Positions 36,788 to 46,159 of a DNA stretch of 64,000 nucleotides are shown in pieces. Position 1 is the first letter of the stretch. The number at the start of each line of letters is the position of its first letter. The notes below the pieces were generated by a model. That model had not been told where the DNA came from and ran no database searches. It saw only the letters and a list, made by a program, of their open reading frames with translations. The stretch is from Aurantimonas sp036549475 (GTDB lineage Bacteria > Pseudomonadota > Alphaproteobacteria > Rhizobiales > Rhizobiaceae): positions 62,001-126,000 of the forward strand of contig NZ_JAZHLI010000003.1 of assembly GCF_036549475.1 (NCBI RefSeq), given 5' to 3'. Made by a program: the position numbers and the translations under genes.

Positions 36788-39256
36788 TCAGAAGCGCGAC
36801 GAGAATCCGAAGGAGAATTCCTGCAGCTCGTCGAAGTCTTCCTTGGCCAGCGGATGCGCGTAGTTCACCCGCAGCGGGCCGAAGGGCGAGGCCCAGATCA
36901 GGCCGACACCGGCGGAAGCGCGCAGCGACGCATCCTCACCAATGACGCCCGGCTCGGAGTCGAACTCGCTGCCCCAGAGCGAACCGGCATCCGCGAAGAC
37001 CGCGCCCCGGAAGCCGAGATCACGCGAAATGCCGGGGATCGGGAAAGTCGCCTCGGCCGATGCATTGGCATAGTTGGAGCCGCCGATCGACACGCCGTTC
37101 TGGCGCGGGCCGATGCCCTTGTAATCGAAGCCCCGAACGATGTCCTGGCCCTTGAAGAAATTGTCGAAGACCCGCAGGCCGTCGCCACCGAGAGTGGAAA
37201 CGTTGCCGGCACCGCCGCTCAGCGAACCGATGACGTCGTACTCTTCGCTCAGGAGCTGGAAATACGTTGCCTTGCCGGTGGTCTTGATGAAGTTCGCATC
37301 ACCACCGAGGCCAGCAAATTCCTGGCCGGCCTGGATGAAGAAGCCGTTGCGTGGGTCGTTGGCATTGTCGAGCGTGCTGTAGGTCAGCGTGTAGGAGACC
37401 GACGAGGTCAGATACGGGCTGTCGCAGATCGCCTCGTTGATGATCGGCGAGTCGGTGTAGGGCGGAGCCTCTGCCGCGTTGCCGTTCAGATCGACAATGG
37501 GGCTGCCTGCTGTCGCCAACGGATCGGCGTTGCCGCAGGTGCTCTCGAAAAGATTGCCGGACGTGTCGACGAGCCGCGAATTGGTGAACTGGTTGTAGGT
37601 CGTCCCGTTATCGTCGCCGAACTTTTCCTGCTTGATGTTGTAGGCGATCTGAGCCGTCAGATCCTCGGTGATGGGGGCTGCGAGGCGGATGTCGCCACCG
37701 GTGCGCTGGGAGTCGTAGTCACCCGAGCTGCTCTCGCTGTGATAGACGTCGAAGCCCACTGCCAGACGCCGACCGAGGAAATAAGGCTCGGTGAAGGACA
37801 GGCTGTAGTTCCGCGTATCGGCGCCGAAACCTGCCGAGACCTTGATGAACTGGCCCCGCCCCAGGAAGTTGCGCTCCGTGACGCCGATCTCGGCGACTGG
37901 ACCCGAACTCTCGCCACCTGTCGTGTAGCCGCCGCCGAGCGACAGTTCGCCCGTAGCCTTCTCGACCACGTCGACGATGACGATGACGCGATCCGGCTCG
38001 CTGCCCGGCGCTGTCGAGACATCGACCTTCTCGAAATATTTCAGGTCTTCGAGGCGCTGCTTGGCGCGCTGTACGAGAACCTGGTTGAAGGCGTCGCCCT
38101 CCGACACGTCGAACTCGCGACGGATGACGTAGTCGCGGGTCTTGGTGTTGCCCCGGATCTCCAGACGCTCGACATAGGCCCGCGGGCCCTGGTCGATGAC
38201 GTAGTCGATGGCGATCGTGCGGCTGGCAAAATCGCGGTCGCCGCGTGGGGTAACCTGCGCAAAGGCAAAGCCTGCATTGGCAAGGCTGTTGGTCAGGTTG
38301 ACCAGCGTGTCCTCGACGTCCTTGGCACTGTAGACCTCGCCCGTCTGGGTCTCGATCTCGCCATAGAGCGACTCGGTGTCGACGCCGGCGACGGTGCTGT
38401 CGATGGTGACGTTGCCAAAGGTGTAACGCTCGCCTTCATCCACGGTGACCGTGATGAAATAGCTGTTCTGGCTCTCGTCCAGCTCGGCCACCGAGGACAC
38501 GATGCGAAAGTCGGCATAGCCGCGGTTGTAGTAGAAGCGGCGCAGCGTCTCCTCGTCCGTGCGCAGCCGATCCGGATCGTAGATGTCATTGCGCTGGATG
38601 AAGCTGAGGATGCCGCTCTCGCGCAGCGCGATCACCTGCTTCAGGCGGCTATCGCCGAAGGCGTTGTTGCCGACGAAGCTGATGCTCTGGATCTTCGTCC
38701 GGTCGCCTTCCTGGATGTCATAGATGACGTTGACGCGGTTCTCGCCAATTTCCTGCGTGCGCACCGAGACGATCGCGTCGCTGCGGCCGATGCTGGTGTA
38801 GGCCGCCTGGATGGTCTCGACGTCGGCCTGCGTGGTCGCGCCGGAATAGGCTGCGCGCGGCTTTGTCTGGACGGCCGCTATCAGCTGCTCGTCCTTGATC
38901 TTGGAATTGCCCTGGAAGAGGACCTGATTGACGATCTGGTTCTCCTCCACCTGCACGACGAGGGTGCCGCCGGACTGGCTGATCCGGATGTCGGAGAAGA
39001 GGCCGGTGGAAAACAGCCGGCGGACGGCTTCGTCCTGATCCGCCTCGCTGACATTCTGTCCGGGCGAGATCTGCATGAAGCCGCGGACGGTATCGGCTTC
39101 GACCCGCCGATTGCCACGAACGTCGATGCGGTTGACGACTGCGGCTTCAGCGACCGTCACAGTGGCAATCTGGGCACTGAACGTCGCTGCCGCGAGAACC
39201 GTCGAGGAGAGCGCGACAGCCGAGACCGCGCGCATGATTTTCGTTCCAGCCCTCAT
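36788..39256 (-). CDS. bamA: Outer-membrane protein assembly factor BamA
   Basis: 822 residues. An N-terminal signal segment (RAVSAVALSSTVLAAATFSAQ) and five POTRA domains (about 45-430, starting VVNRIDVRGNRRVEADTV) precede the C-terminal beta barrel of the Omp85 family. The barrel ends in FGFSSRF, with a terminal Phe typical of outer-membrane proteins, and contains an extracellular loop with two cysteines (around STCGNADP and NEAICDSP). BamA inserts beta-barrel proteins into the outer membrane. I chose the ATG at 39256 (MRAGTKIMRA); the ATG seven codons later is also possible and would give a shorter signal peptide. The open frame reaches 39310. Confidence 0.96.
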   Translation of the reverse strand: MRAGTKIMRAVSAVALSSTVLAAATFSAQIATVTVAEAAVVNRIDVRGNRRVEADTVRGFMQISPGQNVSEADQDEAVRRLFSTGLFSDIRISQSGGTLVVQVEENQIVNQVLFQGNSKIKDEQLIAAVQTKPRAAYSGATTQADVETIQAAYTSIGRSDAIVSVRTQEIGENRVNVIYDIQEGDRTKIQSISFVGNNAFGDSRLKQVIALRESGILSFIQRNDIYDPDRLRTDEETLRRFYYNRGYADFRIVSSVAELDESQNSYFITVTVDEGERYTFGNVTIDSTVAGVDTESLYGEIETQTGEVYSAKDVEDTLVNLTNSLANAGFAFAQVTPRGDRDFASRTIAIDYVIDQGPRAYVERLEIRGNTKTRDYVIRREFDVSEGDAFNQVLVQRAKQRLEDLKYFEKVDVSTAPGSEPDRVIVIVDVVEKATGELSLGGGYTTGGESSGPVAEIGVTERNFLGRGQFIKVSAGFGADTRNYSLSFTEPYFLGRRLAVGFDVYHSESSSGDYDSQRTGGDIRLAAPITEDLTAQIAYNIKQEKFGDDNGTTYNQFTNSRLVDTSGNLFESTCGNADPLATAGSPIVDLNGNAAEAPPYTDSPIINEAICDSPYLTSSVSYTLTYSTLDNANDPRNGFFIQAGQEFAGLGGDANFIKTTGKATYFQLLSEEYDVIGSLSGGAGNVSTLGGDGLRVFDNFFKGQDIVRGFDYKGIGPRQNGVSIGGSNYANASAEATFPIPGISRDLGFRGAVFADAGSLWGSEFDSEPGVIGEDASLRASAGVGLIWASPFGPLRVNYAHPLAKEDFDELQEFSFGFSSRF

Positions 39257-39316
39257 TGGCCCAGCCACCTTTTCATCATTGTATCGAGACGCAGTGGGAG
39301 CAATGCGCACCGTTGC

Positions 39317-39344
39317 CTTGTACCGGCTTTCCGAGTCCGTTCAA
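39317..39344 (-). promoter_or_regulatory. Possible promoter of bamA
   Basis: On the minus strand TTGAAC (39344-39339) and TACAAG (39322-39317) are 16 bases apart, each matching four of six consensus positions; it would leave a leader of about 55 bases before the bamA ATG. The match is weak, and read-through from rseP is equally possible. Confidence 0.3.
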
Positions 39345-39460
39345 GCAAACTGGTCCGAGTCCCTTTAGGAATCGGAAAAGCCGTTGCAACGTTGTCACGG
39401 ACATCGTCGCTTTGGTTAACAATTTGCAAGTCCCCCAGTCCCCCGACCCGGCGGGCCTCG

Positions 39461-40600
39461 TCATACGAGACCCGAAATATCGTTCCAGAAGGCAAATACC
39501 ATAAGCAGCATCACCAGTGCGAGCCCAATTCGGAAGCCGATCTCCTGCACCTGCTCGCTGAGCGGCCGACCGCGGATCGCCTCGAAGGCGTAGAACAGCA
39601 GATGTCCGCCGTCCAGCATGGGTATCGGCAAGAGGTTCAGAAGTCCGATGGAGACCGAAAGCAGTGCCGCCAGATTGAGCAGCGCGCCAAGTCCTATCGT
39701 CGAGACCTGGCTCGACACTTGCGCGATTCGGATCGGACCGCCGATCTGGTCGGCGCTCTGGCGGCCGGTGATCACCTCGCCCATGAAATCGACGGTGCGC
39801 GTGGTAACGAACCAGGTCTGCGAGACGCCGTAGGACAGCGCGCCAAGCGGCGACAGGCTCTCCACCCGGAACGACGACCCGTCATTGTTCGCCACCAGCC
39901 CGACGACGGGCACGGTGAACTCGTTGCCGAAGCCGTCCGTCTGCACCTCGTTGCGCGGCGTCACGGTCAGTTCGACCGGCGCGCCGTTGCGCTCGACCGT
40001 CATGAGGATCGGCGTATCGGCCCGCGAGGACACGTAACGCTGCAGGTCGGAGAAATAGCGAATCGTCTCGCCGTCGGCCGACAGCACCTTGTCGCCCGCC
40101 TGGAAGCCGGCTGCGGCGGCGGGCGAGTCCGCCCTCACCTCGGCCACGACCGGATCGCCGACCACGCGGCCCTCGACATAGGCGACACCGGCAAAGATGA
40201 CGATCGCAAGGATGAAATTGGCAATGGGACCAGCCGCCACCGTCGCGGCCCGGCGGCCAACGCTCTTCGCCGGAAACGCGCCGCTTCGTTCGTCGGCCGA
40301 CATGGCGTCCACGGCAGCGCGATCGGGAACCGAGGCCGCGTTCTCGTCGCCCAAAAACTTGACGTAACCGCCGAGCGGCACCGCGGCGAGCTTCCAGCGC
40401 GTGCCGCGTCGGTCGGTGAAGCCAATCAGCTCCGGTCCGAAACCGACCGAGAAGACCAGCGCCTTGATCCCGCACCAGCGCCCGACAAGGAAATGGCCGA
40501 GCTCATGGAAGAATACGATGATGGTCAGGACGAACAGGAACGGGACGATGTAGATGAGGCCTCCGCTCCAGATCTGGGCGAGCCCGACAGGCGATTCCAT
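39461..40600 (-). CDS. rseP: RIP metalloprotease RseP
   Basis: 379 residues; inner-membrane site-2 zinc protease that cleaves anti-sigma factors and signal-peptide remnants. The active site HELGH (His32, Glu33, His36) lies in the first membrane segment, and LLPIPMLDGGHL provides the third ligand near the C terminus. A PDZ domain lies between (about 145-240, AGFQAGDKVLSADG), one where E. coli has two. VGFGPELIGF and PLGGYVKF follow the first membrane segment. In the order cdsA-rseP-bamA, no dxr is present between them. The 205 bases before bamA hold only the weak promoter listed. Confidence 0.95.
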   Translation of the reverse strand: MESPVGLAQIWSGGLIYIVPFLFVLTIIVFFHELGHFLVGRWCGIKALVFSVGFGPELIGFTDRRGTRWKLAAVPLGGYVKFLGDENAASVPDRAAVDAMSADERSGAFPAKSVGRRAATVAAGPIANFILAIVIFAGVAYVEGRVVGDPVVAEVRADSPAAAAGFQAGDKVLSADGETIRYFSDLQRYVSSRADTPILMTVERNGAPVELTVTPRNEVQTDGFGNEFTVPVVGLVANNDGSSFRVESLSPLGALSYGVSQTWFVTTRTVDFMGEVITGRQSADQIGGPIRIAQVSSQVSTIGLGALLNLAALLSVSIGLLNLLPIPMLDGGHLLFYAFEAIRGRPLSEQVQEIGFRIGLALVMLLMVFAFWNDISGLV

Positions 40601-40796
40601 TCCGCACCCTTTCGCGCTCCATCATGGAGCGCCGATTCCGGCCCGACATCGCCATCCAACCGGAAAGGGGCCGTCCTGCAGATGTCGGGCAATTCAGCTC
40701 GCGGACGCATACCCCTGGCAGCGCCGCGAGATCTCTTCCATACCATTTGATGAACAAGTCGCAATGATGTCGGCGCAATCGCGCGGATCGGTGTGG

Positions 40797-41648
40797 TCAG
40801 AGGGCAAAAATGCCACGCGCAGGCTCGTCGAATCCGGCAATGGCAAGCCCCACTACCCACGTCACCGCCATTGCCACGATGAGCGCGTCGATACGGTCCA
40901 TCAGCCCGCCATGGCCGGGAATGAGCCGACCGGAATCCTTCACGCCGAAGCGCCGCTTGATCCAGGATTCGAACAGATCACCCGCCTGGCCCACCACCGA
41001 CAGGACGGCCGCCAGGACGATGATGAACACGCCCACGTCGCCGCTGACGAAATGCGCATAGACCGCGCCGAGAATCGTGCCGGCCAGGAGGCCGCCGGCG
41101 GCACCCGACCACGTCTTCTTCGGCGACACCGCCGGCAGGAGCTTGGGCCCACCAAATGTGCGACCGGTGAAATAGGCGAAAATGTCCGTCGACCACACGA
41201 CGACGATGATGAAGCCCAGCGTGGCCAGGCCCGCTTCATCCGATCCCCTGAGCATGCCGGGCGCCAGCGCCGCGGCGCCCGCATAGAACAGTCCCCAGTG
41301 GACCCAGCGGGCGCTGCGTTCGTCCCGGTCCGTGGCGGCAATGAAGAGCATGGCAGCGACAATGACAGCGATCGCCAGGAGGCCGAGACTGAAGACCAGG
41401 GCGACGGCCGCCACGATCAGTGCCCCCCGGGCAAAATCGTAGATCGGCCGGATCCGCTTGGCGCGGGTCATGCGCGCCCATTCGTCGAAGACGATGATGC
41501 CGGTCAGCGCGCACAGGACGCGGAACGGCCATCCGCCGATCGCTGTCAGCACGATGACGATCAGGCCGAGGATCAGCGCCGAGATGACGCGCGACCGCAG
41601 GTCCGACCAGCTGCCTGCGACGAAGAACCGCCGGATCTCCAATCCCAT
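40797..41648 (-). CDS. cdsA: Phosphatidate cytidylyltransferase CdsA
   Basis: 283 residues with about seven hydrophobic segments; uses CTP and phosphatidic acid to make CDP-diacylglycerol for phospholipid synthesis. The signature is near the C terminus: SPKKTWSGAAGG and the motif from VVGQAGDLFESWIKR to KDSGRLIPGHGGLMDRIDAL. The start lies 4 bases after the uppS stop. The 196-base gap before rseP shows nothing clear, though a promoter is likely. Confidence 0.95.
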   Translation of the reverse strand: MGLEIRRFFVAGSWSDLRSRVISALILGLIVIVLTAIGGWPFRVLCALTGIIVFDEWARMTRAKRIRPIYDFARGALIVAAVALVFSLGLLAIAVIVAAMLFIAATDRDERSARWVHWGLFYAGAAALAPGMLRGSDEAGLATLGFIIVVVWSTDIFAYFTGRTFGGPKLLPAVSPKKTWSGAAGGLLAGTILGAVYAHFVSGDVGVFIIVLAAVLSVVGQAGDLFESWIKRRFGVKDSGRLIPGHGGLMDRIDALIVAMAVTWVVGLAIAGFDEPARGIFAL

Positions 41649-41652
41649 CGGA

Positions 41653-42408
41653 TCAGGAGGCGATTTCGCGCGACAACCCGCCGTAGCGGCGATCCCGGCT
41701 GAAATAGTCGGCGATGGCTTCCTCGAACGCCTTGCGGTCGAAATCGGGCCAGAGGCAGGGCAGGAAGACGAACTCCGAATAGGCGGCCTGCCACAGCAGG
41801 AAGTTGGACAGCCGCAACTCGCCGCTGGTGCGGATGATGAGATCGGGATCGGGAATGCCGGCGGTATCGAGATGCCTGTCGAGATATTCGGGCGTCAGGC
41901 CGTCGAGTTCGACTTCGCCCGCCGCGTATTTTTCGGCCACGCGGCGCATGGCCCGTGCCATCTCGTCGCGGCCGCCATAATTGAACGCGACGACGAGGGT
42001 CTGCTGCTGGTTGTCGCGCGTCAGGTTCTCGGCTTCCTCGAGCAGCGCGCGGATATCCGGCGTCAGGTTCTCGCGCTCGCCGATCACTCGGACGCGCACG
42101 CCCTCCTTGTGCAGCTCGGCGAGATCGCGGCGGATGAAGTGCTTGAGGAGGCTCATCAGCTCCTCCACTTCCGCCTCCGGCCGCCGCCAGTTCTCCGAGG
42201 AGAACGCGAAGAGGGTCAGATACTGGATGCCGAGCTCTCCGGCCGCGCGGACGGCCTCGCGCACGGCTTCCACGCCTCGCCGGTGCCCCATGCTGCGCGG
42301 CAGGCCCCGAGCATTCGCCCAGCGACCGTTGCCGTCCATGATGATGGCGACGTGTTGGAGATCCCGCACCGTATCAGCCCTTCCCTCGATCATACCGGAC
42401 GGCACCAA
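41653..42408 (-). CDS. uppS: Isoprenyl transferase (undecaprenyl diphosphate synthase)
   Basis: 251 residues; cis-prenyltransferase making the C55 carrier for peptidoglycan and LPS. The signature HVAIIMDGNGRWA holds catalytic Asp25, and LTLFAFSSENWRRP, RVRVIGER, VVAFNYGGRDEMA and DLIIRTSGELRLSNFLLWQ are all present. The listed start is GTG; an ATG five codons in (42393) is equally plausible since neither has a strong ribosome site. Co-linear with frr and cdsA; isoprenoid substrate comes from the MEP pathway of IspDF. Confidence 0.95.
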   Translation of the reverse strand: MVPSGMIEGRADTVRDLQHVAIIMDGNGRWANARGLPRSMGHRRGVEAVREAVRAAGELGIQYLTLFAFSSENWRRPEAEVEELMSLLKHFIRRDLAELHKEGVRVRVIGERENLTPDIRALLEEAENLTRDNQQQTLVVAFNYGGRDEMARAMRRVAEKYAAGEVELDGLTPEYLDRHLDTAGIPDPDLIIRTSGELRLSNFLLWQAAYSEFVFLPCLWPDFDRKAFEEAIADYFSRDRRYGGLSREIAS

Positions 42409-42427
42409 CGCCGCCGCTCATCATAGA

Positions 42428-42985
42428 CTACACCTGCATGATTTCCGCTTCCTTCACGGAAAGCAGCGAGTCGATCTCGGAGATCGTCTCATCGGTCATT
42501 TTCTGGACGCGATCCGACTGCTGACGGCTGTCGTCCTGCCCGATGTCGCCGTCCTTTTCCATCTTCTTCAGGGTCTCCATGCCATCGCGCCGCACGTGCC
42601 GGACGGCGACCTTGGCGCTCTCGGCATACTGATGCGCCACCTTGACCAGTTCCTTGCGGCGCTGCTCGTTGAGCTCTGGCAGCGGGATGCGCAGCGTCGC
42701 GCCGTCGGTGATCGGGTTGAGGCCGAGGCTGCTTTCCCGGATGGCGCGTTCGACCTTGCCGACCATCTGCTTGTCCCAGACCGTCACCGTGACCATGCGC
42801 GGCTCGGGTACCGATACGTTGGCGACCTGGTTGATCGGCATCTGCGTCCCATAGGCGTCGACGGTGATTGGATCGAGCAGGCTCGGCGAGGCACGGCCGG
42901 TGCGAAGGCCCGTCAGGTCGCCCTTCAGGCTGGCGATCGCGCCATCCATGCGGCGCTTCAGTTCGTTCAGATCCATTTCGGCCAT
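42428..42985 (-). CDS. frr: Ribosome recycling factor
   Basis: 185 residues; splits post-termination ribosomes together with EF-G. Recognised by LKGDLTGLRTGRASPSLLDPI, QVANVSVPEPRMV, AIRESSLGLNPITDG and RIPLPELNEQRRKELVKVAHQYAE-type text (RIPLPELNEQRRKEL). The two-domain, three-helix-bundle form is typical in length. It starts 37 bases after the pyrH stop, suggesting a pyrH-frr-uppS-cdsA transcript. Confidence 0.97.
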   Translation of the reverse strand: MAEMDLNELKRRMDGAIASLKGDLTGLRTGRASPSLLDPITVDAYGTQMPINQVANVSVPEPRMVTVTVWDKQMVGKVERAIRESSLGLNPITDGATLRIPLPELNEQRRKELVKVAHQYAESAKVAVRHVRRDGMETLKKMEKDGDIGQDDSRQQSDRVQKMTDETISEIDSLLSVKEAEIMQV

Positions 42986-43022
42986 GATGTCCTCTTTCGG
43001 CTATGGACTGCGGCGGTCGCAG

Positions 43023-43742
43023 TTACTCGGTAACGATCGTCGCCCGTCCGCCACCGGACAGGATCTTGGCAAATTCGCCCTTCTCGTGGATCGAGAAGAC
43101 GACGATCGGGATGTTGTTCTCCCGCGCGAGCGCAACGGCCGCAACGTCCATCACGGCGAGCCCTTTCTGCAGGACCTCGTTATGGGTCAGGCTGTCGTAG
43201 CGTACCGCTTCGGGATGAAACTTGGGGTCGGCGGAATAGATGCCGTCCACCTGGGTGCCCTTGAACAGGGCCGACGCGCCCATCTCGGCCGCGCGCAACG
43301 CACCGGCCGAGTCAGTCGTGAAGAACGGGTTGCCGGTTCCGCCGGCAAAGATCACCACACGACCGGCTGCCTGGTGCGCCAGCGCGCTGCGCTGGGAAAA
43401 ACTCTCGCAGATTTCCGGCATTGCGATCGCTGACAGGACGATGGTGTCGACGCCCATCTTGATCAGCGACGTGCGCAAGGCGAGCGCGTTGATCACCGTG
43501 CCGAGCATGCCCATGTGGTCGCCGGTGACGCGGTCGCCGCCCTTGGAGGCCACCGCGACGCCCCGGAAGATGTTGCCGCCGCCCACCACAACCGAGACCT
43601 CGACGCCGAGCCGATGCGCCTCGACAATGTCGGAGGCGATGCGATCGGCCACCGCGACATCGATCCCGAAGCCCTGCGACCCCATCAAAGCTTCACCGGA
43701 TACCTTCAGAAGGACCCGCGGGTATCGTATCTCGGACGCCAT
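43023..43742 (-). CDS. pyrH: UMP kinase
   Basis: 239 residues of the amino-acid-kinase fold; phosphorylates UMP to UDP in pyrimidine synthesis. Motifs: RVLLKVSGEALMG, VVVGGGNIFRG, DHMGMLGTVINALAL, IFAGGTGNPFFTTD (triphosphate loop) and VDGIYSADPKFHP. The tsf terminator is 174 bases upstream, so pyrH should have its own promoter in 43743-43915. First gene of a run continuing into frr and uppS. Confidence 0.97.
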   Translation of the reverse strand: MASEIRYPRVLLKVSGEALMGSQGFGIDVAVADRIASDIVEAHRLGVEVSVVVGGGNIFRGVAVASKGGDRVTGDHMGMLGTVINALALRTSLIKMGVDTIVLSAIAMPEICESFSQRSALAHQAAGRVVIFAGGTGNPFFTTDSAGALRAAEMGASALFKGTQVDGIYSADPKFHPEAVRYDSLTHNEVLQKGLAVMDVAAVALARENNIPIVVFSIHEKGEFAKILSGGGRATIVTE

Positions 43743-43920
43743 TGCTCACCTTGCCTGCGTCCGGCGCGTCCCCGCCAGGACAACCGCGCCCGGAAGCGAA
43801 GCCGCCCTGTAGCGGGCGAATGCGGACGACGCCACGCCGATCCGGCGGGCGCGTATGAAGATCTGGCGGCAGCACGCTTCGGCGAATACCTGCCACGCTG
43901 GGGGGATGCGATACAATAAG

Positions 43921-43947
43921 GGCGCCCGCTTGTGAAGCGGACGCCCC
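43921..43947 (-). terminator. Terminator-like hairpin after tsf
   Basis: Arms 43921-43932 and 43936-43947 form a 12-base stem with two mismatched positions and a GTG loop (on the plus strand). The minus strand continues TTATTGT, a weak T-run, so termination downstream of tsf is likely but perhaps leaky. It lies 48 bases past the tsf stop. Confidence 0.6.
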
Positions 43948-43994
43948 TGATCTGTCGGTCCAATTGCCGCCGGACGTTCTCCGGCAGGCCGGCC

Positions 43995-44921
43995 TTACTT
44001 CTTGCCGGCGGCCGCTGCGACCTCGGCGGCGAAGTCGCTCTCGTCCTTCTCGACGCCTTCGCCCAGCGCGAAGCGCACGAAGCCGACGATCTTGGCCGGC
44101 GCGCCGAAGCTGCCTTCGGCCTCGGCCAGCGCCTTCTCGACGGTCAGGTCCGGGTTGATCACGAAGCTCTGCTTGAGGAGGACGACCTCCTCGTAGAACT
44201 TGCGCAGGCGACCTTCGACCATCTTCTCGATGATGTTCTCCGGCTTGCCCGACTGGCGCGCCGAATCGGTGAAGATCGCCTTCTCGCGCTCGACGGTCGC
44301 CGGATCGATCTCGCCATCGGTCAGGGCCAGCGGGTTGGTCGCTGCGATGTGCATGGCGACCTGGCGGCCGAACTGTGCGAGCGCGGCCTTGTCACCGGTC
44401 GATTCCATCGCGACCAGCACGCCGAGCTTGCCGAGGCCGTCGACCACCTGATTGTGGATGTAGGTCGCCACGACGCCGTCATTGACGCTGAGCATGGCCG
44501 AGCGGCGCAGGGTCAGATTCTCGCCGATGGTGCCGATCCGGTCCTTGATCGTGTCGTTGACGCTCTTAGAGCCGCCCGGATAGGCAGCCGAACCGACCGC
44601 CTCGACGCTGCCGTCGGTCGTCAGCGCCACGTTGGCGACATCGCGCACGAGCGCCTGGAAGGCGTCGTTGCGGGCGACGAAGTCGGTCTCGGAATTGACC
44701 TCGACCAGGACGGCCTTGGTACCGTCCGACGCGGAACCGATCAGGCCCTCGGCGGCGGTGCGGCCGGACTTCTTGTCGGCCTTGGCGATGCCCTTGGCAC
44801 GCAGCCAGTCGATCGCCTCTTCCATGTTGCCGTTGGTCTCGGACAGCGCGGTCTTGCAGTCCATCATGCCTGCGCCGGTCTTGTCGCGCAGTTCCTTCAC
44901 CATCGAAGCGGTAATTGCCAT
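43995..44921 (-). CDS. tsf: Elongation factor Ts
   Basis: 308 residues; nucleotide exchange factor for EF-Tu. The N-terminal UBA-like domain (MAITASMVKELRDKTGAGMMDCK) and the core VEVNSETDFVARND (EF-Tu contact TDFV) identify it, followed by the dimerisation and coiled-coil regions. The ATG at 44921 is the standard start. It follows rpsB by 142 bases on the same strand, the near-universal rpsB-tsf pair. Confidence 0.98.
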   Translation of the reverse strand: MAITASMVKELRDKTGAGMMDCKTALSETNGNMEEAIDWLRAKGIAKADKKSGRTAAEGLIGSASDGTKAVLVEVNSETDFVARNDAFQALVRDVANVALTTDGSVEAVGSAAYPGGSKSVNDTIKDRIGTIGENLTLRRSAMLSVNDGVVATYIHNQVVDGLGKLGVLVAMESTGDKAALAQFGRQVAMHIAATNPLALTDGEIDPATVEREKAIFTDSARQSGKPENIIEKMVEGRLRKFYEEVVLLKQSFVINPDLTVEKALAEAEGSFGAPAKIVGFVRFALGEGVEKDESDFAAEVAAAAGKK

Positions 44922-45063
44922 TTTTGCCTCTTCAGAAATGATTGGGCGCACCAGCTCGGATGGAACGGGTGCGCCAGAATTGTGACGCCGCGATTACGGC
45001 ACCGGAGACGGGCGCCGGCATCGGCCGGGTTCTGTCCCGGTCGATGCCGTCTGCCGCCTCGTC

Positions 45064-45948
45064 TCAGGCGGCGGGCGTGGTGGTCTCGGCCGAAGCCTCG
45101 GCTGCCGGAGCTTCGGCAGCGACTTCCTCGGTGGCCGGCGCGTCGGCAGACGCTGCCTCGGCAGGCGCCTCGGTGGCGGCTTCGGCTGCGGGGGCGGCCT
45201 CGACGACCTCTTCCACCGGAGCCTCTTCCATCGCGCCGATGTCCATGCCGGAATCGCCCTGCTGGCGTGCGATGCCGTCGACAGCCGCGCGGGCGATCAG
45301 GTCGCAATACAGCGTGATGGCGCGGGCCGCGTCGTCATTGCCCGGGATCGGGTAGTCGATCGGTGCGGGATCGCAGTTCGAATCGACGACGGCGACGATC
45401 GGGATGTGCAGGCGCTTGGCTTCCTCGATCGCGATCGACTCCTTGTTGGTGTCGATGATGAAGATCATGTCCGGCACGCCGCCCATGTCCTTGATGCCGC
45501 CGAGCGCCCGGTCGAGCTTGTCGCGCTCGCGCTGCAGCGTCAGGCGCTCCTTCTTGGTGAAGCCCTGGGCTTCGCCGGCCAGCATCTCGTCGAGCTTGCG
45601 CAGGCGCTGGATCGAGTTGGAGATGGTCTTCCAGTTCGTCAGCATGCCGCCGAGCCAGCGGGCATTGACGTAATACTGGGCCGAGCGATTGGCCGCGTCA
45701 GCGACGATGTCGGACGCCTGGCGCTTGGTGCCGACGAACAGCACGCGGCCGCCACGGGCCACGGTGTCGGAGACCGCCTGCAGCGCACGGTGCAGCAGCG
45801 GCACGGTCTGGCCGAGATCCAGGATATGGATGTTGTTGCGCGCCCCGAAGATGTAGGACGCCATTTTCGGGTTCCAGCGATGCGTCTGGTGGCCGAAATG
45901 CACGCCTGCTTCGAGCAGCTGGCGCATGGAATAGTCTGGCAGAGCCAT
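45064..45948 (-). CDS. rpsB: 30S ribosomal protein S2 with acidic C-terminal tail
   Basis: 294 residues. The S2 core (1-~230) is typical: MRQLLEAGVHFGHQTHRWNPKM, VLFVGTKRQAS, RWLGGMLTNW, and PDMIFIIDTNKES. The last ~60 residues are an Ala/Glu-rich tail of low complexity, an extension common in alphaproteobacterial S2. The ATG at 45948 follows AAAGGAAAC. A 211-base stretch lies between it and the eipB stop and must hold the rpsB promoter and leader; I see no defined element in it. Confidence 0.97.
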   Translation of the reverse strand: MALPDYSMRQLLEAGVHFGHQTHRWNPKMASYIFGARNNIHILDLGQTVPLLHRALQAVSDTVARGGRVLFVGTKRQASDIVADAANRSAQYYVNARWLGGMLTNWKTISNSIQRLRKLDEMLAGEAQGFTKKERLTLQRERDKLDRALGGIKDMGGVPDMIFIIDTNKESIAIEEAKRLHIPIVAVVDSNCDPAPIDYPIPGNDDAARAITLYCDLIARAAVDGIARQQGDSGMDIGAMEEAPVEEVVEAAPAAEAATEAPAEAASADAPATEEVAAEAPAAEASAETTTPAA

Positions 45949-46159
45949 TCGTTTGTTTCCTTTACCGGTTGAGCCTCCACGGAAAAGAAGCGGCCGGATG
46001 CCGCCACCGGTGGATCGCGGCGTCGGGACAAGCCCGCTCGTCGAAACCCGAGTTCCGTGTGTGGAATGGATGCGCCGATACACCAAAAGCCCGAAGGAGG
46101 CAACATGGCACGGCGTCGGGGTGGCATGTGGGGATTGCGGATGGGCCGTGCCAGCCCCG

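Noticed and set aside
35840..40750. A 1636-codon open frame running antisense through lpxD, bamA and rseP
   Set aside because: It is the shadow of high-GC genes on the other strand; the product is rich in Asp, Arg and Ala and has no domain.
40601..40796. Expected dxr gene between cdsA and rseP, as in some bacteria
   Set aside because: The 196-base gap cannot hold it; in several Hyphomicrobiales dxr lies elsewhere, so its absence here is not evidence of loss.
45064..45250. Ala/Glu-rich tail of S2
   Set aside because: This extension is common in alphaproteobacterial S2, so it is not reported as unusual.
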